DNA of 49,824 nt. Source: TMED26 sp002694075 (lineage in GTDB: Bacteria > Pseudomonadota > Alphaproteobacteria > Thalassobaculales > Thalassobaculaceae). The stretch lies in the NCBI GenBank assembly GCA_036160575.1, contig JAYYDT010000022.1:1-49824 (forward strand), written 5' to 3'. The notes beneath the pieces were generated by a model. The model did no database searches and was not told the DNA's origin. It saw only the letters and a program-made list of their open reading frames with translations. This document shows, one piece after another, positions 8,309 to 15,200 of this stretch. The translations under genes were made by a program, and so were the position numbers. Numbering within the stretch: the stretch's first letter is position 1; the number at the start of each line of letters is the position of its first letter.

Positions 8309-8917
8309 TCAGGTCTCCACCTTCGTGGTGCGGGGCAGGGCGGCGAGGTTATATCCGTGGACCAGCACCACATCGACGCCCAGCGGAAAACATGCGGCGT
8401 TGGCCGCCTGCGCAGCCCAGAAACGCTTGCCCACGCCAGCGACGCGCAGATCGTGGTGGCGCTCAATCCCGGGGCCGCTGAGGCGCACACCGGGGGCTTC
8501 CATGAGGCCGTCGACCTGCACAAGGACGGTGGTCGAGCGGTCGGGATATTCCGGTGTGCCGGGCGCGAATTGGGCGAGATCTTCGGCGCCGGCGGCATCG
8601 ACAATGGCGAAAGCGGCGGCGGCCGGGTCGCTCGCTATCGGGCAGCGACAGTGGAAGGCGAGGAAGCCACGTACCGCCGGGTTGTCTATCGGCGGCGCCA
8701 ACCAAACCGGGGTCGCCAAATCGAACATCGCCAGTGCCACCCCAGCGGCCGCCGGGGTTAGCGGCGCGGGCCCCTCGACCGTCGCCGGCACCGAGTGGAC
8801 GCGACCGGGCGCGGCCATCGCCATCAGCAGGGCGCGGAAAATCGCTTGTCCGTCGAAAACCGGGTCGTTTAGCCCGGGAGTGAGTGTACTTATATCGGCC
8901 GTGGTCATCGATCTCAC
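8309..8917 (-). CDS. phnH: PhnH, C-P lyase core subunit
   Basis: PhnH is a structural subunit of the PhnGHIJ core, distantly related to PLP-dependent transferases but without PLP. The 202-residue product has the expected PGLNDPVFDGQAIFRALLMAMAAPGR opening (only part is listed here) and the LSGPGIERHHDLRV and FPLGVDVVLVHG segments near its end. The GTG at 8917 overlaps the phnG stop (GTGA). An ATG at 8908 three codons later is an alternative start, and neither has a strong ribosome site, as expected for coupled translation. Function is as in the family. Confidence 0.94.
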   Translation of the reverse strand: MRSMTTADISTLTPGLNDPVFDGQAIFRALLMAMAAPGRVHSVPATVEGPAPLTPAAAGVALAMFDLATPVWLAPPIDNPAVRGFLAFHCRCPIASDPAAAAFAIVDAAGAEDLAQFAPGTPEYPDRSTTVLVQVDGLMEAPGVRLSGPGIERHHDLRVAGVGKRFWAAQAANAACFPLGVDVVLVHGYNLAALPRTTKVET

Positions 8918-9387
8918 TCGCCGCGCACCAGGGTGAAGAAGTCAACCTTGGTGGCCGCCGTCGCCGCCGCGCTTTCAGCGTGCGCGGCCTGTTGCTGATT
9001 GGCTAGGCCAGCAAGCATCTCGTCGCGCGCGGCGGCGTCGGTGGTGCTGTCCTGGAAAACCGCGTCGAAACGGGCGATCAACTCGGCGTGACGCCGGTCG
9101 CGGCCGGCGACATGGCCATGGCCGATCAGTCGCGCGCCGGTTCCCCGGTCGGTGGTCGCGACGACACAGCGCGTCAGCGTCATCTCACCAAGATTAAATG
9201 CCGCCGCGCTACCGCCGGGCCGGCCGCGCACCATGGCCAGGCCAATTTCCGGCGGCGCCAGGTAGGTGAATTCATGCGCCGCCAGCAAATCGGCGGCGGT
9301 CTCCAGCGCGGCCACCGGCGCCAGGGCCATCAACCGCAACCAGCCTTGGCGCGTCGCGTCCGAAAAATTGTGGTCTGTGTTTTTCAT
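8914..9387 (-). CDS. phnG: PhnG, C-P lyase core subunit
   Basis: First gene of the C-P lyase operon. PhnG pairs with PhnI in the core complex. The 157-residue product carries TRQGWLRLMALAP, PPEIGLAMVRGRPGGSAAAF, FNLGEMTLTRCVV and GHGHVAGRDRRHAELIARFDA, all standard for PhnG. It starts at the ATG at 9387, about 30 bases downstream of the predicted transcription start and the palindromic operator described separately. All of phnG to phnM plus the HD gene are co-directional with overlaps or gaps of at most 12 bases, so they form one transcript. Confidence 0.95.
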   Translation of the reverse strand: MKNTDHNFSDATRQGWLRLMALAPVAALETAADLLAAHEFTYLAPPEIGLAMVRGRPGGSAAAFNLGEMTLTRCVVATTDRGTGARLIGHGHVAGRDRRHAELIARFDAVFQDSTTDAAARDEMLAGLANQQQAAHAESAAATAATKVDFFTLVRGE

Positions 9388-9402
9388 GGCCCGACAACTT
9401 GC

Positions 9403-9422
9403 AAATCTGTCTAGACAAATTT
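9403..9422. promoter_or_regulatory. PhnF operator (HutC-type palindrome)
   Basis: A 20-base inverted repeat, AAATcTGTCTAGACAaATTT, with only one mismatched pair. Its centre GTCTAGAC fits the GT-N-TA-N-AC consensus known for HutC-subfamily GntR regulators, to which PhnF belongs. It lies between the divergent phnG and phnF genes and covers the expected transcription start of phnG, so binding there would block initiation. Binding by this PhnF is inferred. Confidence 0.72.
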
Positions 9423-9451
9423 AAGCTAAACCTGACTTGTGGTTGTGTCAA
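9423..9451 (-). promoter_or_regulatory. Predicted sigma-70 promoter of the phnG operon
   Basis: On the minus strand a perfect -35 TTGACA (9451-9446) is followed after 17 bases by a weak -10 TAGCTT (9428-9423). Transcription would begin near 9416, inside the palindromic operator, about 30 bases before the phnG ATG. The -10 matches the consensus at only three positions. Confidence 0.5.
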
Positions 9452-9505
9452 TGGGGCGTCAACCGTGTGACGTTTTTATGACCGGCGGGAGGGCCACTGG
9501 CGAGC

Positions 9506-10231
9506 ATGGTGAAGGAAGCATCCAGATGGCGCGTAATTGCCCAAACGGTGCGCGCCGATATCGCCGGCGCGGGCTTGGAGGCGGGCGCCCGGCTGCCGTC
9601 GGAAAGCGCCCTGGCGGCGCGCTTCGCCGTCAACCGGCACACCGTGCGCCAGGCTTTGCAGTCGCTGGCCGAGGAGGGGGTGATCACAATTCGCCGTGGC
9701 GCCGGCAGTTTCGTCACCGGCCGGGTGATTGACTATCCCTTGTCGGCGCATACCCGTTTCACGGAAATCATGGTTGGCCAAGGGCGCGATGCGTCGGGTG
9801 AGGTGATCGATTGGCGCGAGGAGGCGGCGCCGCCGCCGGTGGCCAAGGCGCTCAATCTGCATGGCAACGCCAAAGTCACCTCGCTGCGGCGTATCTGCCG
9901 GGCCGATGACGCGGTGATTGGGCTTGGCTGGCACCGGGTGCCCCTGCGCCGGTTTCCGGATTTCGGCCGGCGGGCGGCGGTCGCCGGCGGCATTACCGCG
10001 GCGTTCCGGTTTTTCGGTGTCGACGATTATCAGCGCGCCTATACCCGTATTTCCGCGCGCTTGTTGTCGCGCACCGAGGCGCGCATGCTGCGGGCGCCGG
10101 CCGGCGGTGCGGTGATGGTCACCGAATATGTCAATCGCGACGCCGCCGGCGCGGCCATCGAATTTGGCGAAACTCTGTTCCTGCCCGAACGCGTCCGCTT
10201 GCTGGTTGGCGGTAACCCGGCCGCCGATTGA
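9506..10231 (+). CDS. phnF: PhnF, GntR/HutC-family transcriptional regulator of the phn operon
   Basis: 241-residue GntR regulator. The N-terminal winged helix-turn-helix (about residues 8-75) reads RLPSESALAARFAVNRHTVRQALQSLAEEGVITIRRGAGSFV. The C-terminal UTRA ligand domain includes SRTEARMLRAPAGGAVMVTEYVNRD. HutC-subfamily PhnF proteins repress phosphonate or phosphate genes. It is divergent from phnG with 118 bases between the starts, and the operator there fits this subfamily. No strong ribosome site precedes the ATG at 9506; GGGAGGG lies 13 bases away, so expression may be low. Autoregulation is plausible because the operator also lies in its own leader region. Confidence 0.9.
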   Translation: MVKEASRWRVIAQTVRADIAGAGLEAGARLPSESALAARFAVNRHTVRQALQSLAEEGVITIRRGAGSFVTGRVIDYPLSAHTRFTEIMVGQGRDASGEVIDWREEAAPPPVAKALNLHGNAKVTSLRRICRADDAVIGLGWHRVPLRRFPDFGRRAAVAGGITAAFRFFGVDDYQRAYTRISARLLSRTEARMLRAPAGGAVMVTEYVNRDAAGAAIEFGETLFLPERVRLLVGGNPAAD

Positions 10232-10240
10232 ACATGCGCT

Positions 10241-10539
10241 TTACTTAACCGGCGTCGCCAGACTTTCGAGGCTGTCCGATAGTGGCGGCAAATCCGCCGC
10301 CGCCGCTTTGCGGACCAATTCGGCGCGCGACCGGCAGTTGGTTTTGGCCAAGATCAATTTGATTTGGGCGCGCACCGTGCCGGAGGTGGTTCCGCGCAAA
10401 TCAGCGATCCGCAGCGTGTCGCAGTTGTCGAGAATAACCGCACGATTGACGCCTCGCTCGCCGTGAGGCGATGAAGCGCGGCGAAACCGTCGATATGGAG
10501 GGGCATGGAAAAGGACGGGTCATAAATCGCGATCATCAT
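10241..10539 (-). pseudogene. Remnant of a LuxR-type (GerE HTH) regulator, frameshifted
   Basis: The minus strand encodes the C-terminal part of a LuxR-family regulator in two frames. From 10539 it reads IYDPSFSMPLHIDGF, then ALHRLTASEASIVR. The frame then shifts near 10427 and continues LRIADLRGTTSGTVRAQ, IKLILAKTNCRSRAELVRKA, and ends at the TAA at 10241. LTASEA...TVRAQIK...RAELV is the characteristic GerE helix-turn-helix. The N-terminal sensor domain is missing because the SDR gene starts almost at once upstream. A single-base error in the sequence could also explain the shift, but the missing N-terminus still points to a relic. Confidence 0.68.
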
Positions 10540-10572
10540 GATCCGAGAACAAGCGCCCCTCCCTCGGCGGCA

Positions 10573-11343
10573 TTAGCGGGCCAAAAAACCGCCGTCGATG
10601 ACCAATTCGCTGCCGGTTACAAAGCCGGCCGCGTCGCTGGCCAGATAGACCACCCCCTCGGCGATGTCCATCGGCTGTCCTAAACCGCCAAGCGGCACGT
10701 TGTTATCGATATAATCGCTGAAAGCTTGTCCGCGCCGTTGAACGGCGCTGGCCACCATCGGCGTGTCGATAAAACCCGGATGAATGGAATTGACGCGCAC
10801 CAGCGGGGTCTTTTTGGCGCATTCCAGCGCCGCCGCCTTGGACAGCAAACGCACGCCGCCTTTGGAGGCGCAATAGTTGCCGGATTGCGACATGCCGGCG
10901 ACGCCAAAAATCGACGAAATATTGATGATCGACCCGCCGCTGCCTTGGCGCATGGCACGGATCCCATGTTTGCAGCCAAGGAACACGCCATCCAGATTGA
11001 CGGCCAGGCAATGACGCCAGGTTTCCAGCGCCATTTCCTCCAGATCGCCGCCGGCCCCGCCGACGCCGGCGCCGTTAAGCAGAATGTCGAGATGGCCAAA
11101 ACGGTCCAGAATTTCGGCGCAAATCGCCTCCCAGCCGGCCTCGCTGGTGGTGTCCTGGGCGCGGAACAAACAAGTTGCGCCGGTCGCCGCGATGTCAGCG
11201 GCGACTTTTTCGCCCTCGACCTCTTGAATATCGGTGAGAACGACGGTGGCGCCTTCGGCCGCCATCAATTCGCCGGTGGCTCTGCCCAAACCCGAAGCGC
11301 CGCCGGTCAGCAACGCAACTTTCCCTTTCAATCGATCACCCAT
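10573..11343 (-). CDS. SDR-family NAD(P)-dependent oxidoreductase
   Basis: 256-residue classical short-chain dehydrogenase. The cofactor motif TGGASGLG is at residues 13-20, N90 is in LLNGAG, and the catalytic set is S143/S144 (INISS), Y157 and K161 (YCASK). D38 after the second beta strand (VVLTDIQ) suggests NAD preference. The C-terminus GSELVIDGGFLAR is typical of 3-oxoacyl-ACP reductase or 3-hydroxysteroid-like SDRs. The substrate cannot be deduced. The gene stands alone, with the LuxR relic downstream and a DCC gene in the same direction 64 bases upstream. Confidence 0.92.
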   Translation of the reverse strand: MGDRLKGKVALLTGGASGLGRATGELMAAEGATVVLTDIQEVEGEKVAADIAATGATCLFRAQDTTSEAGWEAICAEILDRFGHLDILLNGAGVGGAGGDLEEMALETWRHCLAVNLDGVFLGCKHGIRAMRQGSGGSIINISSIFGVAGMSQSGNYCASKGGVRLLSKAAALECAKKTPLVRVNSIHPGFIDTPMVASAVQRRGQAFSDYIDNNVPLGGLGQPMDIAEGVVYLASDAAGFVTGSELVIDGGFLAR

Positions 11344-11407
11344 GACCTTCCCTCCCGGTTTTTTTTAAGGGCCGGAAGTCTGGGCGATCCATCGGCGGGG
11401 CGCAAGG

Positions 11408-11788
11408 TTAGCGGTTTTTAAACCAGGCTTGCAGGCGTGGGCGCAGGGGCAGGAAGTAGTCGTAACCGCGGTCCAGGGCCCAGGCGACCGGCGGTAACAA
11501 GCCGAGCCAGCCAAACAGGCGAAACGCCGGCAACGCGCACCACAACCGGGCGAAGGCCCGGCCGCCTTGGTGAAATCGGCCGTCGGCGGTCATCACGTGA
11601 AAGCGGGCGAGGGCGGTCGCCTTGCTCAGGCCATCGACGGCATCCTCGGCGCCCCAAGCCGCCACATCGATCCAATCCAGTCGTCCGGCGCCGGCGCGGC
11701 GCCGGTAAAAGGCGATTTCACGGGCGCAAAGCGGGCAGCCGCCGTCGTAGAAAATGGTGAGCGGGGCGGTTGGTTTAGGCGTGGCCAT
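11408..11788 (-). CDS. DCC-family thiol-disulfide oxidoreductase-like protein (DUF393)
   Basis: 126-residue protein with the DCC hallmark YDGGCPLCAREIAFYRRR: Asp15, Cys18 and Cys21 form a D-x-x-C-x-x-C motif resembling a thioredoxin-like active site. WIDVAAWGAEDAVDGLS and FHVMTADGRFHQGGRAFARL are also family-typical. The C-terminal half is hydrophobic (LFGWLGLLPPVAWALDRGYDYF), suggesting a membrane-associated end. Its biochemical role is not established in the family. Its start overlaps the end of the upstream small gene by 14 bases, so the two are probably co-transcribed. Confidence 0.85.
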   Translation of the reverse strand: MATPKPTAPLTIFYDGGCPLCAREIAFYRRRAGAGRLDWIDVAAWGAEDAVDGLSKATALARFHVMTADGRFHQGGRAFARLWCALPAFRLFGWLGLLPPVAWALDRGYDYFLPLRPRLQAWFKNR

Positions 11789-12101
11789 GGGGCGGGCTCT
11801 GCCGGTCGGCCGCCATCGCCGCGTGCAGCGCGTCGCCGACCAGTTTGTGGGTCAACTGAACCACCATCTCGCCGCCGCCATGGATCATTCGGGCGCGCAC
11901 CGCCAGGGCCATGGCCAAAGCCTGCAGGATGTCGCCGTTCGATGTCGCGCCCATCACTTTCAGGTCGCGGTCGATGGCGTCCAGCACCAGGGACAGGGTT
12001 TGTTCGACACGCACGCTGTCGCCGGTTTCCGGATGCAGCGCGAAGTCGATGTCGAAAACGTCGCCGGTGGCGGTGTTGGCGCGGTAAGGCAGTCTTTTCA
12101 T
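11775..12101 (-). CDS. Conserved hypothetical protein
   Basis: 108-residue soluble protein I do not recognise. It starts MKRLPYRANTATGDVFDIDF and has a helical C-terminal half (ILQALAMALAVRARMIHGGGEMVVQLTHKLV). The ATG at 12101 has GGA about 6 bases upstream; an in-frame ATG at 12107 is possible. The long open frame further upstream is the shadow of the GST gene. The gene lies between GST (31-base gap) and DCC (14-base overlap), all on the minus strand, so it is likely part of one small operon. Composition matches its neighbours. Confidence 0.65.
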   Translation of the reverse strand: MKRLPYRANTATGDVFDIDFALHPETGDSVRVEQTLSLVLDAIDRDLKVMGATSNGDILQALAMALAVRARMIHGGGEMVVQLTHKLVGDALHAAMAADRQSPPHGHA

Positions 12102-12132
12102 GACCATTCCAATCAGGCGTGAATGAATAAGC

Positions 12133-12816
12133 TTACGCCGGCGCGCTATCTTTGGATTGCGCCGGGGATTGCGCCGGGGATTGCGCCGGGGATGGCGTTG
12201 GCCACCCCGGATACAGGGTGTCGGCGAGGGAGGGGCGGGTGGCCACTTGGTCGTACCAAGTGGCGAGACCCGGCTGCGCCGTCCGCCACGGTTCGGCCAG
12301 CAAAGCCTGATCGGCGGTCGCCAGGGCGGCGGCGGCGGTGATCTGTCCAAGGCTGAGCGGCGCGTCGGCCGCTGGCGGGACGGTCAGGGTCGCCGCCAAA
12401 GCGGCGTAACAGCGGGTGCCGCGTGCGGTTTCATAGGCCAGCGCGCGCGCCGAGCGCTCGTCCGGCCGGCGATAGAGAAACTCGCGGGCGCGGATCGACA
12501 GACTGTCCATTAAGGTGGTCGCCATCCCTTCGAGCACAAGATCGCCGCGCCGCACCTCCGGGGCCGCCAGCGAAACGCCGGTCGGGCCGTATTCCTCTTC
12601 CAAAAAGCGGCAGATTAGGGCGGCTTCCAGGATCAGCGCGCCATCGCTGAGCAACAAGGCCGGCACCCGTCCGGTCGGGCCATGGGCGAGCAGTGGACTT
12701 TCCTCGGTGCGAGTCACCGCGAGGGTTTCGGTCACGCGTGGCGCGAGGCCCGCTTCGCGCAGAAAAACCCGGACCTTTCGCGCGTAGGGTGAGTTGGCGG
12801 TGTAAAACAACTCCAT
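12133..12816 (-). CDS. Glutathione S-transferase family protein
   Basis: 227-residue GST. The N-terminal thioredoxin-like domain begins MELFYTANSPYARKVRVFLREAGL with a serine/tyrosine active-site region (NSPYARKV). It has the cis-proline motif GRVPALLLSDG (only key part shown) and the ILEAALICRFLEEEYG segment. The all-helical C-terminal domain follows (PLSLGQITAAAALATADQ). The tail carries SPAQ three times, encoded by 12-base tandem repeats, an unusual and probably slippage-generated end. Specific substrates are unknown. It is divergent from the cold-shock gene. Confidence 0.88.
   Translation of the reverse strand: MELFYTANSPYARKVRVFLREAGLAPRVTETLAVTRTEESPLLAHGPTGRVPALLLSDGALILEAALICRFLEEEYGPTGVSLAAPEVRRGDLVLEGMATTLMDSLSIRAREFLYRRPDERSARALAYETARGTRCYAALAATLTVPPAADAPLSLGQITAAAALATADQALLAEPWRTAQPGLATWYDQVATRPSLADTLYPGWPTPSPAQSPAQSPAQSKDSAPA
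12154..12201. repeat. 12-base tandem repeat in the GST 3' end
   Basis: Three exact copies of GGATTGCGCCGG (12154-12165, 12166-12177, 12178-12189) and a degenerate fourth (12190-12201). The unit length is a multiple of three, so the GST frame is kept and the repeats appear as SPAQ units in the protein tail. Confidence 0.9.
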
Positions 12817-12903
12817 GGGCGGCTCCGCATCACGACATGTCCACGCGCGGCGGCGCTGTTTTGCCTAAAAATCGCAGCAAATGTTTGCCTTGGGGCGCGG
12901 TTC

Positions 12904-12919
12904 GCCCTACATATAGGGC
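12904..12919. promoter_or_regulatory. Inverted repeat in the cold-shock gene upstream region
   Basis: GCCCTA-CATA-TAGGGC, a perfect 6-base inverted repeat with a 4-base centre, lies between the divergent GST and cold-shock genes. It could be an operator or a hairpin in a long leader. No regulator is assigned. Confidence 0.35.
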
Positions 12920-13048
12920 AACGTTGCGAGGTCGACGAGCGGAATCGATTACCCGTTCCTACGGTAAGCCGGTGAATTCCCGACATTTGTTAACGGCAAT
13001 TAGGCGATACGGCACGGTTTAGTGCCTACAAGTTGAGAGGAATTGATC

Positions 13049-13258
13049 ATGGCGACTGGCACGGTCAAATGGTTTAACCAAACCAAAGGTTATGGCTTCA
13101 TCGAACCCGACGATGGGTCGAAAGACGCCTTCGTTCACATTAGCGCGGTCGAGCGAGCGGGTCTCTCGTCCTTGACCGAAGGCCAAAAAGTCACGTTCGA
13201 GCTGGTGCCCAGCCGCGACGGTAAAATGGCCGCCGACAATCTGGTGGTGAGCGACTAA
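13049..13258 (+). CDS. Cold-shock protein (CspA family)
   Basis: 69-residue single cold-shock domain protein, which binds single-stranded RNA and DNA and melts mRNA structure. RNP1-like KGYGFIEPDD and RNP2-like DAFVHISAV motifs are present, and the start MATGTVKWFNQTKGYGFI is family-standard. The ATG at 13049 has GAGAGG 8 bases upstream; an ATG two codons earlier would place the ribosome site too close. More than 200 bases separate it from the GST gene, leaving room for the long 5' leader typical of cold-regulated csp mRNAs. Confidence 0.95.
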   Translation: MATGTVKWFNQTKGYGFIEPDDGSKDAFVHISAVERAGLSSLTEGQKVTFELVPSRDGKMAADNLVVSD

Positions 13259-13269
13259 CGAAATCGCAC

Positions 13270-13292
13270 ATGGGCGGCGTCGCGCCGCCCAT
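13270..13292 (+). terminator. Stem-loop after the cold-shock gene
   Basis: A perfect 10-base stem, ATGGGCGGCG / CGCCGCCCAT with loop TCG, begins 12 bases after the csp stop. There is no clear U-run after it (TCGATTCC), so it may terminate weakly or protect the 3' end. It could serve both the csp gene and the convergent dehydrogenase. Confidence 0.5.
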
Positions 13293-13340
13293 TCGATTCC
13301 CGGTCGGGCGAGGCTGGGCGACCCATTTCCCGGCGGGGTG

Positions 13341-14336
13341 TCAACCGCCCGAAAAGATGCGCGGGTCGACCTCCTGGCCAAGCGCCGCGCCGGCGGCGAA
13401 ACGACTTATGTTTTCCAAAAATAATTGATCCCAGCGGGCCGGCCCTCCATTGCCGGCGAAGGACGTATGGGCGGTCACCGTGATACCCGGGTGCCCCCAA
13501 AACGCGTGATCCTCCGCCAGCGGCTCAGGCTCAAAAACATCTAAAATCGCGTGCCCCAAGCGGCCGCTGTCCAACGCCGCGGTAAGGGCCGCCGCCTCGA
13601 CCAGCCCGCCGCGCGCGATGTTTACCAGGATCGCGTCTTTTTTGACGGCCGCGAAAAAGGCGTCGTTGGCCATGCCACGGGTGGCGGCGGTCAGCGGACA
13701 CGCCAACACCACCACATCGGCGTCAGGCAGAAACCGCGGCAGGTCATCGGCGGTCCCCACGCGCGCGGCTGTCTCGACCGGTGCGTCGCTGCGGCGCACC
13801 ACGTCGACTGTCGCGTCGAAGGCGCGCAGGCGCTGGGCCAAAGCCTGGCCGATCGGCCCATAGCCGACGATCAGCCAGCGGGTCCGCCAGATCTCGCGAA
13901 ACGGCGTGTTCCGCCATTCCCGCGCGGCCTGCAGTTGGCGTTGCGTCGCTAACGGCTGAAAGCGGTTGAGGACCTGACCGAAGACATATTCGGAAATCGC
14001 CACCGCTTGGGCACTGCTATTGCAGATGCGCGTGCCCCGCGCCGCGATGGTGGCGTAGAACGGGTCGTCAAGGCCGGCGTTAAAGGTTTGCAGAACGCCG
14101 ACATGGCGGCAAGACAAGGCCATTTCAAAGGCGCCGGCGGCATTGCCGTCGCTGTTTATGTGACGGCTGAACCACAGATAGTCGATGGATACCTCGGCGG
14201 CCGGCACACGCGCACCTTCGATTTCAAACTCGCCGCTGCCGTCAAAGGTGATGACCTTCAGATTCAGGTTTAGGGCGGCCAGTTGGGGGCCGATGTGGTC
14301 AAGGGCGGCTTTATGCAAAGCGAGTGTCGGCGGCAT
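13341..14336 (-). CDS. D-isomer-specific 2-hydroxyacid dehydrogenase
   Basis: 331-residue NAD(P)-dependent 2-hydroxyacid dehydrogenase. The nucleotide-binding motif is VGYGPIGQALAQRL. The catalytic set follows: R in LVNIARGGLVEAAAL, E in LDVFEPEPL, and H in VTAHTSFAGNG. The N-terminal substrate domain is divergent (SIDYLWFSRHINSDGNAAG), so the substrate cannot be named. The ATG at 14336 has AGGAA 7 bases upstream; the open frame before it shows no similarity. It may act in glyoxylate, hydroxypyruvate or keto-acid reduction. It is convergent with the csp gene. Confidence 0.88.
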   Translation of the reverse strand: MPPTLALHKAALDHIGPQLAALNLNLKVITFDGSGEFEIEGARVPAAEVSIDYLWFSRHINSDGNAAGAFEMALSCRHVGVLQTFNAGLDDPFYATIAARGTRICNSSAQAVAISEYVFGQVLNRFQPLATQRQLQAAREWRNTPFREIWRTRWLIVGYGPIGQALAQRLRAFDATVDVVRRSDAPVETAARVGTADDLPRFLPDADVVVLACPLTAATRGMANDAFFAAVKKDAILVNIARGGLVEAAALTAALDSGRLGHAILDVFEPEPLAEDHAFWGHPGITVTAHTSFAGNGGPARWDQLFLENISRFAAGAALGQEVDPRIFSGG

Positions 14337-14504
14337 GGCGTGTTCCTTGTGGGTGGCGGGGCCGACGGCGAGTAAACCCGGGTTTTCAAGCTGGGGCAAA
14401 TGTCCTCGCGCCGTCACCCGTAAAAAGGGAACGGTTTTTCAGAACACGTCAAAAATCCGAGAAACCACAAGGGACATAACATATCGACCTTGAGGAAACG
14501 TGCG

Positions 14505-14594
14505 ATGGCACATGATCTCTATTTTGGACGGCGCGGGTTTTTGCCGGCGGCGACAACAGCGGGGTCGGCGCCCAGCCCGAGAAATGCTGGTTAG
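14505..14594 (+). pseudogene. Short ORF resembling a truncated Tat signal peptide
   Basis: A 29-codon frame, too short for most gene callers, reads MAHDLYFGRRGFLPAATTAG and then SAPSPRNAG before a stop. GAGGAA lies 7 bases upstream of the ATG. The twin-arginine motif RRGFLPAA after a short polar start resembles the beginning of a Tat-exported enzyme, for example a copper nitrite or nitrous oxide reductase. The body of the protein is absent. It sits next to the NsrR-like regulator, whose usual targets are nitric-oxide-related genes. It may be a relic of such a target, a real small protein, or chance. Confidence 0.3.
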
Positions 14595-14624
14595 CGCCGC
14601 GTCTTGGCGTTTACGCCAGATGCG

Positions 14625-15071
14625 TCAGGCCGGATGGTCGTCGGCGCTCAATAGGGCGCGCAGTTGATGCCGATTTTCGGTCAGGTCCCGCAAGCTGTAT
14701 CGGTCGAGCACCGACAAGAAGGCCCGTAACGCTTCCTGGAAAACGCTTTGGAGGTCACAGTTATTGGTCAACGGGCAGCTACTGGTCGCGGGTCTAAAAC
14801 ATTCGACCAGGGCGAGGTTTTGTTCGGTGAAGCGAAACACCGCGCCCAGGTTGATGTCGGCTGGCGATCTGGCCAAACGCATGCCGCCGCCGCGCCCGCG
14901 GGCGGTTTCTATAAACCCGGCCTTGCCCAATTCGTGCACGACTTTCACGGTATGGCCGCCTGGTTGGTGGTAGGCGGCCGAAACCTCGCGAATGGTGCAA
15001 ATCCGTTCCGGCTGAACCGCGAGATAAATCAGCAGGCGCAGGCTGAAATCGGTTTGCTTGGTGATGTGCAT
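14625..15071 (-). CDS. Rrf2-family regulator, NsrR-like
   Basis: 148-residue Rrf2 regulator. The N-terminal winged helix begins MHITKQTDFSLRLLIYLAVQ. VKVVHELGKAGFIETARGRGGGMRLA (key part) is the NsrR-type recognition and wing region. Cysteines C91, C99 and C105 (C-X7-C-X5-C) match the iron-sulfur cluster site of NsrR and IscR-type proteins. NsrR senses nitric oxide through that cluster and represses detoxification genes. The ATG at 15071 fits the family start. It has no direct partner gene apart from the short Tat-like ORF on the opposite strand, so its targets lie elsewhere or have been lost. Confidence 0.87.
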   Translation of the reverse strand: MHITKQTDFSLRLLIYLAVQPERICTIREVSAAYHQPGGHTVKVVHELGKAGFIETARGRGGGMRLARSPADINLGAVFRFTEQNLALVECFRPATSSCPLTNNCDLQSVFQEALRAFLSVLDRYSLRDLTENRHQLRALLSADDHPA

Positions 15072-15200
15072 GGCGCGGACCTCTAGATGATGACACGGCG
15101 AGAACATCTCACCCATCTAGCGTTTATCAATATTCGCTATTTACAACCATGCCATTGCACGAACCTGGTAGATAACCTTTCCTGAGGTCGACGCCACCAC

